Assembly: GCA_034336665.1 (NCBI GenBank)
Contig: JAPFBE010000036.1
Span: forward strand, 1,790,357 to 1,854,356
Length of the DNA stretch: 64,000 bases
From: Luscinia megarhynchos
Lineage: Eukaryota > Chordata > Aves > Passeriformes > Turdidae
Direction of reading: 5' to 3'
Below are positions 1 through 11,972 of the stretch, piece by piece. Both the position numbers and the translations under genes were made by a program. The first letter of the stretch is position 1. Every line of letters begins with the position of its first letter. A model generated the notes under the pieces. The model was not told the origin of the DNA, made no database searches, and saw only the letters and a list, made by a program, of their open reading frames with translations.

Positions 1-1740
1 ATGAGAATTCTCCTTGCTCATGGAGGGCAGATATTTCAAATATGACATCAGAATTATATAGGAAATCTCTTACAGTGCATTGTTAAACTGTAGTAGATCT
101 CCACTGAGTACAACTCCACTGAGTACACCTCCACAGACTGATTCAGTTTCTCACAAGTGAGTTGGGACAGATGTACTGTTAGATATGTCTGTTCAAAAGT
201 TGGAGATCCAAAAGCTATGGTAGATACAAAAGATCTGTCAGCTCTCCAGGTCCCAGAATTCCCAGCACTGACAAATAAGAATGGAAATACAGTTTCCTTA
301 GAGTTCTGCTCTGGATTTTATAAAAGTCTGTCAAATCTGAGATGCTTCAAATCTGAGCTCAATAAAGTGTCATTTTTGGCATGTTATTTTGTTTGAGTTT
401 TTCAACATTTCCTTATTCTTCATTCAAAAACAAATTTGTATGACCAGTTCTTCTATGATGTTCTCATTACTTAGAAATTGAAAACTTTGAAATTCATATC
501 CTTCCATGATTGACTGATTTTTAAACAAATATATATATAGGTATTTTTTTCTTCTTCCCCTCTCCCCTTTATGTGCAGGAACTAAAAACCACTTAATCAC
601 ACTGGTTTAGAGCTAACGTAATTTGCTGGTTTCATATTCAGACCAGGATGCTGACAGAAATTTTTTTAGAGTATTATAGTGCCTTACTGATGTACCCATA
701 TCCTCTTCCATACAATCTTTCCAAGCTTTATGATCTTAAGATCATACTGTTTATTACCCTATTGATTTCATTTTCAAATCAAATCTAGCAGAACATAAGA
801 GTCTGATTTGAGAGATCAGCAGTCTGATGGCTTATGCTCTGTATCTGGCCATGGCCAGAAGTTCCAGGAGAACTTAGAAAAGCCAGATGATTGTATAAAT
901 ATTATAAAATATCTCTGCTGTCTTTTAATAAACCCACCATCTTTGAAGAAAAACCTATTGTCATATATTTCCATATTAAGGGACAACAGTGCAGATTTGA
1001 TTCCATTTAATTTTAAAATTTGTTTTTTTGTTGATACTTTTGCTTTGTTCAAGAAGGATAATGAAATCTGAAGGTTATAGACACTTACCTGTATGAAAAT
1101 CAGATGGTCCTAGAGTTCAATTTGAAATATGCAAACATCTTGCCCAATATCAAAGGCTATAGAAAAGGCAGCACATTTTCCTAATACCTCTTTTGGGAAA
1201 ATTTGTCCTACACTTCTGTTAGGTGCTATCATTCAGAAGCATAATTTTAGCCAGCACTGTCATGCTGATTATAGTCAGGTTTACGTTTGGGTCTCAGTGG
1301 ACCCTAGGGAATAAAATTATGATTCTATTAAATCACTATTTGACATTCAGTCTGAATTTTTTACTGAAGATAAACCCTGTGAAAACACAGTTCATCTCAG
1401 ATTGCTACCATCTACCTCCTGATCAACGCTGCAATATCTTAATGAGAACTTTAAAGCTGCACATCTAGGTTTCTAACCTTGAGATTGTCAGTGCCCTGAA
1501 CTGTTCTTTGGGAGTGAAAGGAATGAGAAGGTGGTGTCTTTACAAACTAACTGTGGGCCTGATGGTAGATAAGGCAAGATACTCAGAGGCAAAAGAAGCA
1601 ATGGGTGGAACCATAAATTCCATAGGAATTCCACTAATTGACAGGGACTGTTACTTACTCAAGACTGCTAAATCTCTGGATTTAGAGAAAAAGAACAAAG
1701 ACACAAGAAAAAAGAAAAACAGGGAGGGTATACATTAGAA
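1..1740. other. No gene recognised
   Basis: AT-rich DNA with only short ORFs that lack recognisable motifs. I see no repeat family, splice-flanked exon or RNA gene here. Confidence 0.5.
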
Positions 1741-1741
1741 G

Positions 1742-1991
1742 TGGGGGTCTTAGGCATTAGGCGTTTCGGGGAATCTGTACCTCTCAAGTACCTCAGCCAA
1801 TGGGGAAAGAGAAAGGGAAATGTGGCTGGGAAATTAGGATAAGAAGGAGGCTGCGCCCCCTAAAAATTTGAGAGACCCCACGGGAAATGCCCCATGGCAT
1901 CTGATGCCCTTTATTCGAATAAAGTTACAGGACTCCTCTGTCTCCTTTTTGGACATAAACCTTTAGTGTTTGTGGATTAATTTTCTTGACA
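1742..1991 (+). mobile_element. Short LTR-like fragment
   Basis: The stretch starts with TG and ends with CA. It carries AATAAA at 1918-1923 followed by a T-rich, GT-rich tail, as in the R-U5 part of an LTR. No target-site duplication was found, so both ends are approximate. Confidence 0.4.
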
Positions 1992-2019
1992 GGAACTTGC
2001 AGGGTGACATTCCAGGATG

Positions 2020-2110
2020 TCCACAGAAGTTGTGACTGCCCCATCTCTGGAAGTGTTCAAGGCCAGATTGGATGGGGCTCTGAGCAACCTGATCCAGTGG
2101 AAGGTGCTTC
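2020..2110 (+). mobile_element. CR1: CR1 LINE 3' fragment
   Basis: It matches the extreme 3' coding end of CR1, the same segment seen in the longer CR1 at about 57450-57530. Only about 90 bp remain, cut off before the ATTCTATG tail. Confidence 0.7.
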
Positions 2111-2307
2111 CTCCTCCCCCCAGCGTGGCAGAAATACTGCCACTGCTAACATCCCAGGAGAGCAGCTCCAGGCAGAGGCCAACCCGCTGCTCCCCTGCCT
2201 GCTCTCCATTGCCCAATGCGGGGTGAGGCTGAGCCGAGTTTCCCCCCTGAATGGAATACAGCCAAGCAACACACCACAGTTTCTGGCTGGGCCCGTGCTA
2301 AGATCCT

Positions 2308-2672
2308 AGTCCAGCCCAGCATGGCTGCTGAAAAAACCCTATATTGTAAAATAGCTCCCGGCACAACCTGGAAAAGATCATATGACCATCTGCAGGCCCA
2401 GGCAAAATATTAACTCTTTCACTGCCCAGAATGGGAATTGCAGACACTTTGTTCTCTCTCCTAAGTGAAAGAAAAGGACCGAGATGAAAATATGCACAGA
2501 AACAGCATGAAAACACCATGATCAAACAAAAGGGAGAGTCAGGTCCCAGACGAGGGAAGGAGGAGAGTCGTGGACAGAAATTTCTCTTTTTTTAAGCTAT
2601 GGAGAAAAGACTCTTGTTTCCCTATTTTATAAATTACTCACCAAAATCGGGTAGGTCAATCAATAAGGCAAT
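2308..2672 (+). repeat. Diverged repeat, left copy
   Basis: This stretch aligns collinearly with 36596-36805 plus 37376-37564. Shared landmarks are the CAGCATGG/TGCATGG start, ATGACCATCTGCAG, a TTAACTCTTTCACT block and a TTTCTC..TTTAA..CTATAA block. Identity is roughly 75-80% by eye. The two copies have the same orientation and lie on either side of the proviral nest. The family is not recognised. Confidence 0.6.
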
Positions 2673-3110
2673 TTATTAGTTCGTTGATAAAGAACAGGCA
2701 ACGCGGCACAGGGGACATGGGGAGTCTGTGCTGTGCCAACACATCCGTCTTACTCCGGGTTACTGCCCCTTTTATAGGCAGTTCTTTGGTGGGCTGTGAC
2801 ATGCCCACTCTGCTGGGATACAAGTCCGAGCAATCTCGAACATGTTTAGCTGGGGCCCAAGCAGCAATGGCTAGAAGCCCCCACCACGTCTGGACAAAGC
2901 TTGAACATGTTCTCAGGTTGTAACAGAGTATGTGTAAGGCTTTTGCTAATCAAATCTTGCTAAATTAGGGAACACGGCCAAAAGACCACTGAAACTTAAG
3001 CAAGTTAGATTATGTTTTAAATAACCACAAATATCCTGTACGTGTAAGGCTTTGCAAATCAAACCTTGCTAAATTAGGGAACGCAGCCAAAAAACCACTA
3101 AAACTTGCTG
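2673..3110. mobile_element. Unassigned LTR-like DNA
   Basis: It contains TTTATT near its left end, which would be an antisense poly(A) signal, and GC-rich promoter-like sequence, but no clear TG..CA ends. A segment is duplicated inside it (separate entry). Assignment to a minus-strand LTR is a guess. Confidence 0.3.
2934..3109. repeat. Imperfect tandem duplication, about 108-bp period
   Basis: About 65 bp at 2934-2998 recurs at 3042-3108 with roughly 88% identity. Both begin GTGTAAGGCTTT, pass through CTTGCTAAATTAGGGAAC and end in CCACTRAAACTT. Confidence 0.75.
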
Positions 3111-3412
3111 TCACGGTGTGACTTGGGTTTGCCAACTTTAATATATTTCATTTCTTTTTGAGAGAGGATGCAGGAGTAGAGACAAGGCAGGCTTAAAACT
3201 TAAAAAGGTACAAGAAGAAATTTATTACTAATACAAAAAAAAAAGGAATTAGAATTCAGGATAAAATTCCTAGATTGTTCCCTCCTCCCTTTCATTCCAC
3301 ATTTCTTACCAACCAACATACAGAGAGAACACTTCAGTCAGTTATACACTCAAATAATCAGTTCCGTTTACTTCAGAGAGAAAAGTCCCTTTTCTGGTTA
3401 TGGCTTAGGGGG
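3111..3412. mobile_element. LTR-like fragment next to ERV1
   Basis: It begins TGTCACGGTGTGACTTG, resembling the TGTCACGG start of common avian ERV LTRs, and contains TTTATTAC. It abuts the 5' LTR of ERV1 and no matching end is visible, so it is probably truncated. Confidence 0.35.
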
Positions 3413-3978
3413 TGTGATAGATAAGGAACCTTTTGTTCGCCTGACAGACCTTGAAAAAGATACCGCCTGGGCCTGTGGAGCCAAGATGTCGTAAAATTGT
3501 TTTATTGCTTTGCTTTGCTTGCCAAGAAGATATTAATTGTTTTGCTTTGCTAGCCAGACAGACCTTGAGAGTTAATCATTTTGCTTTACTTGCATAAATC
3601 ACATATCTAAGTGCTAGTAAGTTCCCAAGAAACCGCCGGATCACCCGATAAGGAGGAGGGGGGTTAGCAAGACAAAACAGAGAAAGAGGCTCCTCACCTT
3701 CATCCCTCGACCACCAGAAGGCAGAAAAATACCAGAAAAAGACCCCTAGCAACTGGAAGAGCATGCACAAATTACTAAAGGAAGAACACGCAATCCAGAA
3801 ACCGAACAACTTAAAAGGGACGAACTGAAAGGGGGGGGTTGTGGCAGTTGGTGGAGCGAGCTCGGCTCGACTCCCTTGCCGCCCGGCGCAGCGCTGATCT
3901 TTACTTTTGCCTTCTGTAACCAATAAATTTTTCAATTTTGATTCGATCTCGCATGGTCCATTGTACTCATTTATAACA
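3413..3978 (+). repeat. ERV1 5' LTR
   Basis: It is 566 bp, starts TGTGATAGATAAGG and ends TTTATAACA. AATAAA is at 3922-3927. U3 repeats the block GACAGACCTTGA about 130 bp apart, a possible enhancer duplication. It differs from the 3' LTR by roughly 20 substitutions and several indels. Confidence 0.93.
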
Positions 3979-3981
3979 ATT

Positions 3982-3999
3982 TGGTGCCGTGACTCGGAT
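3982..3999 (+). promoter_or_regulatory. ERV1 primer-binding site (tRNA-His type)
   Basis: The 18-mer TGGTGCCGTGACTCGGAT starts three bases after the LTR. It is the sequence known from HERV-H proviruses, where tRNA-His primes reverse transcription. Confidence 0.88.
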
Positions 4000-4189
4000 C
4001 GAGATTTCGGAAAGGCTCTCCGCCTGCGGGAAGGCGCGCCCCACCATTTTTGGTGGCCCCGGGGACGGGGCGGCCCCGTCCCAACCTCGACCGACGAACC
4101 TAAAAGTTAGGAGAGCAAAAGTAAAGGAAGGAGGGCCCGGTGGACCCCTTAAATTTTGTGCACAAAGTCCGGACGAAGACGCAGGACGC

Positions 4190-4197
4190 GTAAGTAT
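4190..4197 (+). promoter_or_regulatory. Putative major splice donor of ERV1
   Basis: GTAAGTAT is a consensus donor placed in the leader upstream of gag, and it is conserved in ERV3 at 24254. It could serve spliced env and accessory mRNAs. Confidence 0.5.
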
Positions 4198-4393
4198 AAG
4201 GGGATCCGTTCGGGCGGGGTCGGGATCCCGGAGTACGGTGACGTGGTGTGTGTGAGAGAGGGGAGCTGGTAGCCAGATTCCCCAAGCGAGTGTGGACCCT
4301 CAGTAGTGCGGTTCCCACTGGCCCGCGAGGGCGTGGGCCACGAAACAGGGGAAACGAAAGTGATTTTGGTGTGAGTGAAGGTACTCCGGAAGA

Positions 4394-5797
4394 ATGGGGC
4401 AGGGGAAAAGTAAACCTCCTGCAGATGTTAAACTCCCACCCATACCTAGAGATAGTCCCTTGGGATTCCTGCTAGAGAATTGGGACCATTTTCCTGGGAC
4501 GGGAGGGAAGGATAAGGCTAGGATGATACATTATTGTGTGGAAGTCTGGGGTGGGAAGGAGATTTCAAGAAAGGTGTTTTGGCCGATATTTGGGTCAACA
4601 GAGGATTGGGTAAAGCAGAGATTGAATATTTGGGTAAATACCAAAAAACCTGTTTGCTTAGAGGAAAGTGAATATGCAAAAATCTGGATAGCCCGTCCCG
4701 AGGTTTTTATCTTCAAATTGACCGAAAAATCAGAGGATGGCAAAAATAAGAAAAAGGGGGGTAGGAAAGAAGAAACTCTGATAGTAACCCCCCATATGTG
4801 CCCAGTGCACCTCCCCCAGAGGAAAATTCTGACTCTGATCATTCAAACTATTCAGGACCAGTCACTAGAGGTAGATCTAGGAAACAACAAGAAAATTTAT
4901 TCCCATTGAGAGAAATGCCAATGGGGGGCCCATAGGCAGGAATAGGATTTATATCTGTACCCCTCAGTTCAGGGGATGTTAGGGAGTTTAAGAAAGAAAT
5001 GGGACATTTATTAGAAGACCCACTGGGAGCTGCTGAAAGAGTGGATCAATTTTTGGGTCCTAATATGTACACCTGGGAGGAATTACAATCCATTTTGAAC
5101 ATCCTGTTTACTGCCGAAGAGAAAAATATGATTAGGAGGGAAGGGATGCGTATCTGGGACGCCCAGCACGCTCAGGGTCCTGCAGCTAATATCAAATGGC
5201 CCCTGCAGAATCCTCAATGGGATCACCAGAATCCTGCACATCGAACACACATGCAGGACTTAAGGACAATTATAGTTCAGGGAATTAGGGAATCAGTCCC
5301 GAGGGGCCAGAACATCAATAAGGCATTTAATGAAAGACAAAAGAAAGATGAAACCCCCACAGAGTGGTTAGAGAGGTTGAGAAAAAATTTCCAGCTTTAT
5401 TCAGGAATGGATACAGATGGTCAAATGAGGCAGGCGATGTTGAAAGTACATTTTGTGTCTAAATCTTGGGAAGATATAAAGAAAAAGATACAAAAGCTGG
5501 AAGATTGGCAGGATAGAGGCTTAGATGAGCTGTTGAAAGAGGCCCAAAAGGTGTATGTCCGGAGGGAAGAAGAGAGCCACAAACGGCAGGTTAGAATGAT
5601 GGTTGCTGCGGTACGAGAAAGTAAAGAACAAGATCGGAGGGAGACTCAGAGGCGACCAGTAAAAGAGTCCAGGGTGTCTGGGAATTCTAAGGAGAGACAG
5701 GATATCAAAGTGTGTTTTTATTGTGGGGAAAAAAGGACATTTCAAGAGAGAGTGTAGGGCCAGGATTCGGGATGAGAAGGAGTTCAAGACGAATTAG
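4394..5797 (+). pseudogene. gag: ERV1 gag (broken)
   Basis: Gag is the virion structural polyprotein. The start ATG gives MGQGKSK, an N-myristoylation-type matrix start. Matrix is open to 4909. The frame changes between about 4780 and 4850, and capsid then runs in the other frame (roughly 4850-5700). Capsid contains a gammaretrovirus-like major homology region around residues EWLERLRKNF, followed by a charged helical segment. An in-frame TAG lies at 4933; ERV3 has CAG there. A one-base insertion in the G/A run near 5730 breaks the nucleocapsid zinc knuckle and causes an early stop at 5755. The expected terminal amber of gag is at 5795, in frame with pol. Confidence 0.88.
5795..5797 (+). promoter_or_regulatory. 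Gag-Pol amber (readthrough-type) junction
   Basis: TAG is followed by AGGGGTCAGGGG and lies in frame with the protease ORF that follows. Murine-type gammaretroviruses express Pol by suppressing a UAG with a similar purine-rich downstream context. ERV3 has the same TAG at 25871. Confidence 0.6.
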
Positions 5798-8700
5798 AGG
5801 GGTCAGGGGCTCTATCTCTTGGGGACCCGGAAACATCATAAGGAGCCCTTGATAAAACTAAAAGTGGGTCCCCACGGCCAGGAAATAGTTTTTCTGGTTG
5901 ACACAGGCGCTGAGAGATCAACTATTCAGTTTTTGCCAAAAGGATGTAGTTTATCCAAAGAGACTGCCACAGTGGTAGGAGCAAAAGGAGAACCTTTTGA
6001 GGTGGGGGTTATTAAAAGGGTGACAGTTGAATCAGAGTCAAAAATTGGGTTAGGAGATTTCTTGTTAGTATCAGAATCTGAATATAATTTATTAGGGAGA
6101 GACATGATTATAGAACTTGGAATTAAAATAAAAATAGTAGAGAAGGAACTACAAATTAAACTCTGTCCTCTTAGAGTAGAAGATGAAGAAAAAATAAACC
6201 CTGAAGTATGGTATAACCCGGGAAACGTAGGGCAGCTAAAAATAGCCCCATTTTCGATGATTATTAAAAATCCAGAGGTCCCGGTAAAAATAAAACAATA
6301 TCCCGTATCCCCTGAGGGCCGACGGGGATTGAAACCTGAGGTAGATAGGTTGTTAAGCAAGGGACTGTTAGAACCATGTATGTCACCCTTCAACACACCA
6401 ATACTCCCTGTGCGCAAATCAGATGGCACTTATCGGTTAGTACACGATTTAAGAGAAATCAATAAACGCACAGTGGCTCGATTCCCCGTGGTGGCAAATC
6501 CATATACACTCTTAAGTAAATTGGGGCCTAATAACTTGTGGTATAGTGTCATAGATTTAAAGGATGCTTTTTGGGCTTGCCCTCTCGACGAGGCAAGCCG
6601 AGATTACTTTGCATTCGAATGGGAGGATCCAAATACCGGAAGGAGGCAACAGTTGAGGTGGACAGTGTTACCCCAGGGGTTCACAGAATCTCCAAATTTG
6701 TTTGGACAGGCATTGGAACAAATCTTGCAGGATTATCAAACAGGACCGGGAGTAACCCTGATACAATATGTAGATGATATGCTTCTGGCGGGGGAATATG
6801 AGGAGGATGTGAGAAAAGAAAGTATAAGGCTATTGAATTTCCTAGGACTTAAGGGGTTAAAAGTTTCCAAAACTAAACTTCAGTCTGTAGAAGAGGAGGT
6901 AAAATATTTGGGGCACTATTTAAAGAAGGGGAAGAAGAAAATAGACCCTGAAAGGATCCAAGCAATTATGTCACTACCTATTCCAAAGAACAAGAGACAG
7001 ATTCGTCAAATTTTGGGACTTACTAGGTACTGTAGACAGTGGATTGAAAATTACAGCAGTAAAGCTAGATTTCTTTACCATAAATTAACACAGGAAGGAC
7101 TAGTAAAATGGAGTCAGGAGGACACAGAAAAACTTCAGGAATTAAAGGAAAGCTTAGTCCATGCCCTGGTCTTAAGCCTCCCGGATTTGAGGAGACCATT
7201 TTTCTTGTTTGTGAATATAGAAGAGGGCATTGCGTTTGGGGTACTTACCCAGAATTGGGCAGGGAAAAAGAAGCCTGTTGCATATTTATCAAAAATTTTA
7301 CATCCTGTGAGTAGGGGCTGGCCAACCTGTTTACAAATAGTGGCCGGATGTGCCCTATTGGTGGAAGAAGCTAGAAAAATCACCTTTAATGGTAATATTA
7401 AAGTAATGTCCCCTCACAGCATCCGGAGTGTATTAAAACAAAAAGCAGAGAAATGGATTTCAGATGCTAGACTTCTAAAGTATGAAGGAATTCTGGTAGA
7501 GGCACCCAATTTGATGTTAGAAACGACTACACTACAGAACCCGGCTGCATTTTTATACGGAGAGCCAGAGCATGAGTTCTTAGCCCATGACTGTATAGCT
7601 ACAATAGAGGAGCAGACAAAGATTAGACCGGATTTGGAAGAAGAGGAGTTAGAAAGTGGTGAAAAACTTTTTGTGGATGGATCCTCCAGGATAATAGAGG
7701 GAAGGAGGAAATCAGGGTATGCAATAGTGCAAGGTCCAAACTTACAGGTGGTAGAGTCGGGTGCATTAGATAAATCCTGGTCTGCACAGGCATGCGAATT
7801 ATATGCAATATTAAGGGCCTTAAAACTTCTTGAGGGGAAGGAAGGGACAATATACACTGATTCCAGATATGGATTTGGAGTAGTACATACATTCGGAAAG
7901 CTATGAGAAGAAAGGGGCCTCATTAACTCACAGGGAAAAGATTTGATACATCAGAAACTTATAGTTGAAATATTAAAAGCTCTGAGAGGGCCGAGGAAGT
8001 AAGCAGTGGTACATTTAAAGGGACACCAACGAGGAATGGATTTGAGAAGCAGGGGAAACAACGCTGCAGATCAGGAAGCAAAACGGGCAGCCCTAAAGGA
8101 GATGATCCTAAAAGAAAAAGGGGGGCAAAGGAATGAGGGTGGAGTCGATAACAATGAAAACACTGACACAATTTTTACAAATGAGGAAAAAGAGAAACTT
8201 AAAAGGATGGGGGTTTCAGAGGAATCAGGAAAGTGGATATTAGCAGATGGCCGAGAAGTGCTACCAAAAGCAGTAGCTCAAAGAATACTGTATAAGTTAC
8301 ACCAGAAAACTCATTGGGGAGCCCAGGGGCTAGTAGATCACTTTGCCACTAAATACATGAGCATCGGACTCCACGATTTAGCTAAACATATCACAAAGGG
8401 ATGCCCTACCTGTTTGCGGGTAAATCGAAGTAACCTCAGAAAACTACCCCATGGGGGAAGGCCTCTAGCAAAGCAGCCCTTTGCAAATATCCAAGTGGAT
8501 TTTACTGAATTGCCAAAGGTAGGAAGGATTAAATATCTTTTGGTGGTAGTAGATCATCTTACTCACTATGTGGAAGCCTTCTCAACATCAAGAGAAACTG
8601 CACGAACAGTAGTAAAAGTTTTACTAGAGGAGATGGTCCCCAGATATGGTGTACCAGAAACAATTGACTCCGATAGAGGGCCGCAGTTTACATCAAAGGT

Positions 8701-9334
8701 AACTCAAGAGTTAGCAGAAGCATTAGGAATAAAATGGCAACATCATACTCCCTGGCATCCTCAGAGTTCAGGCCGAGTAGAAAGAATGAATGGGGAAATA
8801 AAGAAACAGCTGACTAAGTTGGTACTAGAAACAAAGCTATCATGGGTTAAATGTGTTCCATTACCCTTGCTAAATATTCGGACTCAACCCCGAGCAGATC
8901 TAGGGATTTCCCCATTCAAAATGTTATATGGTATGCCTTATAATTTAGAAAGGGCACAAACAAATCCAAACGTTAGTGAATGATACATTAACGAGTATAT
9001 AGTAACCTTGCTGAAATTCAGGAGACCGTTATGGGAAAAGGGAATGTTGGCTCAGAGACCACCGTTAAATCTTGTATTACATCAGGTTCAGCCCAGAGAC
9101 TGGGTATTAGTCCGGAGTTGGAAGGAAAATCCGATAACACCTAAGTGGGAAGGACCTTACCAGGTGTTGCTGACAACGGACTCAGCGGTACGCACTGTAG
9201 AAAAAGGGTGGACTCGCGCAAGCCGGATCAAAGGACCAGTAAATCCGTCTAAATTCACCAGCCATCCTGAGTGGGAGGTAAGAGGCACACCTGGGGATTT
9301 AAAGCTAACACTGCCGAAGAAAGTGCAACCTTGA
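5798..9334 (+). pseudogene. pol: ERV1 pro-pol (protease, RT, RNase H, integrase), three stops
   Basis: This is the replication polyprotein. Protease has LVDTGAE at about 5893-5913. RT follows, with the LPQGF block and YVDDM at 6767-6781. RNase H carries VDGSSR and YTDSRYGFG. Integrase has an HHCC region (8300-8415), D at 8498, D at 8672 and E at 8780, which is exact D,D-35-E spacing, and a WEGPYQVLL (GPY/F) tail. The frame is open from the amber to 7903, then broken by TGA at 7904, TAA at 8000 and TGA at 8981; ERV3 has sense codons at all three sites. There are no frameshifts, so this is the best-preserved pol in the window. Confidence 0.93.
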
Positions 9335-9387
9335 AGGACTTTATTCTTCTACTTCCTTTTGGGACATGAAACCTATACCGATACCAC

Positions 9388-9972
9388 ATGGATGCTGAAC
9401 CTTGGGATCCACAGTACTTTTCTTTCACAATAGAAAACAGAAAAACAGGGGTACCACTAGAAGGTGGGGAAAGTGTACTAAGTGCAGAAGTCAAACTCAA
9501 ATGTAATGCTGAAAACTGCTGGGGAAATTGTAATCCGTTTGTATGCTTTGTCTGTTTAGTTTGTAAGGAGGAGTGGTGGGCCCATTGCCGCAAGGGTTAC
9601 ATCCCTAGGGGGGTGTGTCACAATTGTTACTGGAGTCAAAGGAAGCTCACTTCTCAGGTCCTAGCCACCATAGTGGCTGCGGGAGGGCTTTCGGTGGGAT
9701 CCGAAGAGTGGTGGGAGATTTTTTCAAAGGGGGTGAACCCTCAATTTTACTGCCACCACTCTAACGAACCTACCCCATTTGTAGCCAAAATTGTAGCTGC
9801 CCTGTGTAGGCGGTGGGTACCCAAACTCAGTTGTTATACTTCTCTAATTAAAGCCTGCAAGTGGAGCAAGTATATTAAACGCATCAAAAAGCATGGGGCA
9901 AACACCCCTCCTGAAGAGTACTCTTGCTGCCGAGAAGATGGAACTCCCCATAGCTCGCTGCAACCGAGTTGA
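9388..9972 (+). CDS. Cysteine-rich ORF between pol and env, function unknown
   Basis: This is a 194-codon ATG-started ORF, 54 bp after the pol stop and in a frame different from both pol and the env start. The N-terminal 35 residues are hydrophilic. Residues about 39-85 are crowded with cysteines (NCWGNC, CFVCLVC, a later CHNC) and tryptophans. The C-terminal third is basic (KYIKRIKKH). I see no clear signal peptide. ERV3 carries the same ORF at 29503 from the same ATG, but with frameshifts. No standard gammaretroviral gene occupies this place. It might be an accessory protein expressed from a spliced mRNA, or a remnant of an alternative env leader. I do not recognise the family. Confidence 0.6.
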   Translation: MDAEPWDPQYFSFTIENRKTGVPLEGGESVLSAEVKLKCNAENCWGNCNPFVCFVCLVCKEEWWAHCRKGYIPRGVCHNCYWSQRKLTSQVLATIVAAGGLSVGSEEWWEIFSKGVNPQFYCHHSNEPTPFVAKIVAALCRRWVPKLSCYTSLIKACKWSKYIKRIKKHGANTPPEEYSCCREDGTPHSSLQPS

Positions 9973-10036
9973 TGGGCGAGGCAGAGGAGAAAATGTTTGT
10001 GGAGTGGGTCACCCACGGGCACAGAAGAGACTAAAG

Positions 10037-11952
10037 ATGGGGACCCAAAGACAATGGGAGGACAGGTTACAGAAACAATGGGATAGTAATCATCACTGGC
10101 AGACAGGTTGCGGGCATTGGGGAAGCTACTACCTCCAGTTGGGAATAATTTGTTTAATGTCCCTAAAAGGAGTACATGCAAGTCACGAACCGTTTAAATG
10201 GTCACTTATAAAATGGGAAGGTCAGAGAGATTCAAACACAAACTACTTCGGGAAGTCCTAGCTTTAACATAACCCTGGATGACCTACTTGATAGGACAGG
10301 TTCTAGCCCCTATAGTGTATTCTACATGTGTCCAGCATCTAACCCAGGGAGGTCATACTGTAACTACCCCGGAGTATTTTACTGTGGATATTGGGGCTGT
10401 GAAACCATTTCCCTGGGATGGTCGGTCCAAATCCAAGATAAGTACTTAAGAGTTGAAAGAGGTCCACATGGATGTAAAAACCCTGGACAGATCCATCAGG
10501 GTGGTAACTTATATCGGTACTTGCAAATGGGTCTATCTTAATGTCACGCGAACCCCAAGACCCGGGATGGGTAGTAGGAAAATTCTGGGGAGTTAGAATA
10601 TGGGAACCCGGGAAAGACCGAGGAGGACATATTGTTATAAAGAAGGAAATTATACCCTACGATCCTCAGCCTGTTGGACCAAATCCTATAATGACAGACT
10701 CAAAAGCCACAATAACGGATCAGAGTAACTTAGACAACATAACCCAAGAAAACTTTACAGAGGCCAATAATGAATCACAGCTAATAAAGACAACGGCCGT
10801 GACACAACCCAGTAAAAGGCATCTATGGAAGATCCTACAAGCCACCTTTTAGGGTGTTAAATAGTACATACCCCAATTTGACTAAAGAGTGCTGGTTATG
10901 TTACAGTATTAATCCACCCTTTATGAGGCCTTAGGTTCTGTAGCAAAAATCTAAAAGAATAAATGGGACCAATCCCTCCCTTGTGCCTTTGGATAAGGGG
11001 AAAATAAAGCACCCCAGGGGTATCGATGGCTCAGGTAAATGGAAGGGGAGGTGTATAGGCAACATACCTCGAGATAAAGACCACCTCTGTGGGGTAAAAA
11101 TGGCTGTAACCGACTCGCAAACCCGCCCAATGGTTAATCCCTGCTGCAAACACCAAGTGGGTTTGTAACACATTAGAGGGTAACCCCGTATATCAATACC
11201 TAATTTCAACGTAAACATCCGAATACCGCATTCAGGTCATGATAGTTCCCCCGAATCGTATACCCCCAAAAGGACTATGTGTATAATCATCAAACCACTC
11301 CAGGACACCACCTGGTAAAACGGAACCGCTTACAGCCCTTACAGTTGCTGTATTATTAACATTAGGAGGTGCTGGAGTAGGAACAGGAGTAGCTTCCTTA
11401 GTAAACCAACAGCAAGAATTTAAAAATCTTAGAGTCTCAGTGGATGAAGACCTAAGTAGAATAGAAAAAGCAATAGACGGTCTTGTTAAATCAGTAAGAT
11501 CTCTTTCGGAAGTTGTATTACAGAATAGGCGGGGATTAGACCTGATATTTTTACAGCAAGGGAGATTGTGTGTAGCTTTACAAGAAGAATGTTGTACCTA
11601 TGCGGACCACACTGGGATAGCAATTGACACCATGGCTGAGCTCCGAAAACAACTGGAGCAACGTAAAAAGGTTAGAGAAGCCCAACAAAGTTGGTATGAA
11701 TCTTGGTTTAACTATTCTCCCTGGTTAACAACTTTGTTGTCTACCATAGCAGGACCATTAATCTTGCTAATTTTAGGACTCACCTTTGGCCCTTGCATAT
11801 TTAACAAAATCTATGGCATAGTAAAGAGTAGGTTAGAAGCAGCTCACCTCATGTTAATACGAGCAAAATATGAAACCTTAAATGGGGAAGAAACAGAAAA
11901 CTATTTAGAATTAAGCAAAAGAGAATTACAAAGACTTAGTGAACAAAAGTAG
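10037..11952 (+). pseudogene. env: ERV1 env (broken), gamma-type
   Basis: Env is the surface/transmembrane glycoprotein. The ATG at 10037 opens a segment with a hydrophobic stretch ending near a VHA-type signal-cleavage site. It overlaps nothing of the Cys-rich ORF, which ends at 9972. SU is split over at least three frames (10261, 10326-10541, 10541-10852) and has several N-glycosylation sites near 10725-10780. The CWLC motif (SU-TM linkage, CXXC type) is at 10890-10901. TM is open from about 11340 to 11952, with a hydrophobic Gly-rich fusion-peptide-like start, an immunosuppressive-domain-like LQNRRGLD block, a CX6CC motif, one membrane span and a cytoplasmic tail. SU frameshifts make the gene inactive. 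Confidence 0.88.
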
Positions 11953-11959
11953 AATATAG

Positions 11960-11972
11960 AAAAAGGGGGGAT
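11960..11972 (+). promoter_or_regulatory. ERV1 polypurine tract
   Basis: An A/G run (GAAAAAGGGGGGA) lies immediately before the 3' LTR, where plus-strand synthesis is primed. Confidence 0.75.

Noticed and set aside
2673..3110. CRISPR-like or regulatory array suggested by the repeated 65-bp unit
   Set aside because: Only two imperfect copies, in a eukaryotic repeat context; a simple tandem duplication explains it.
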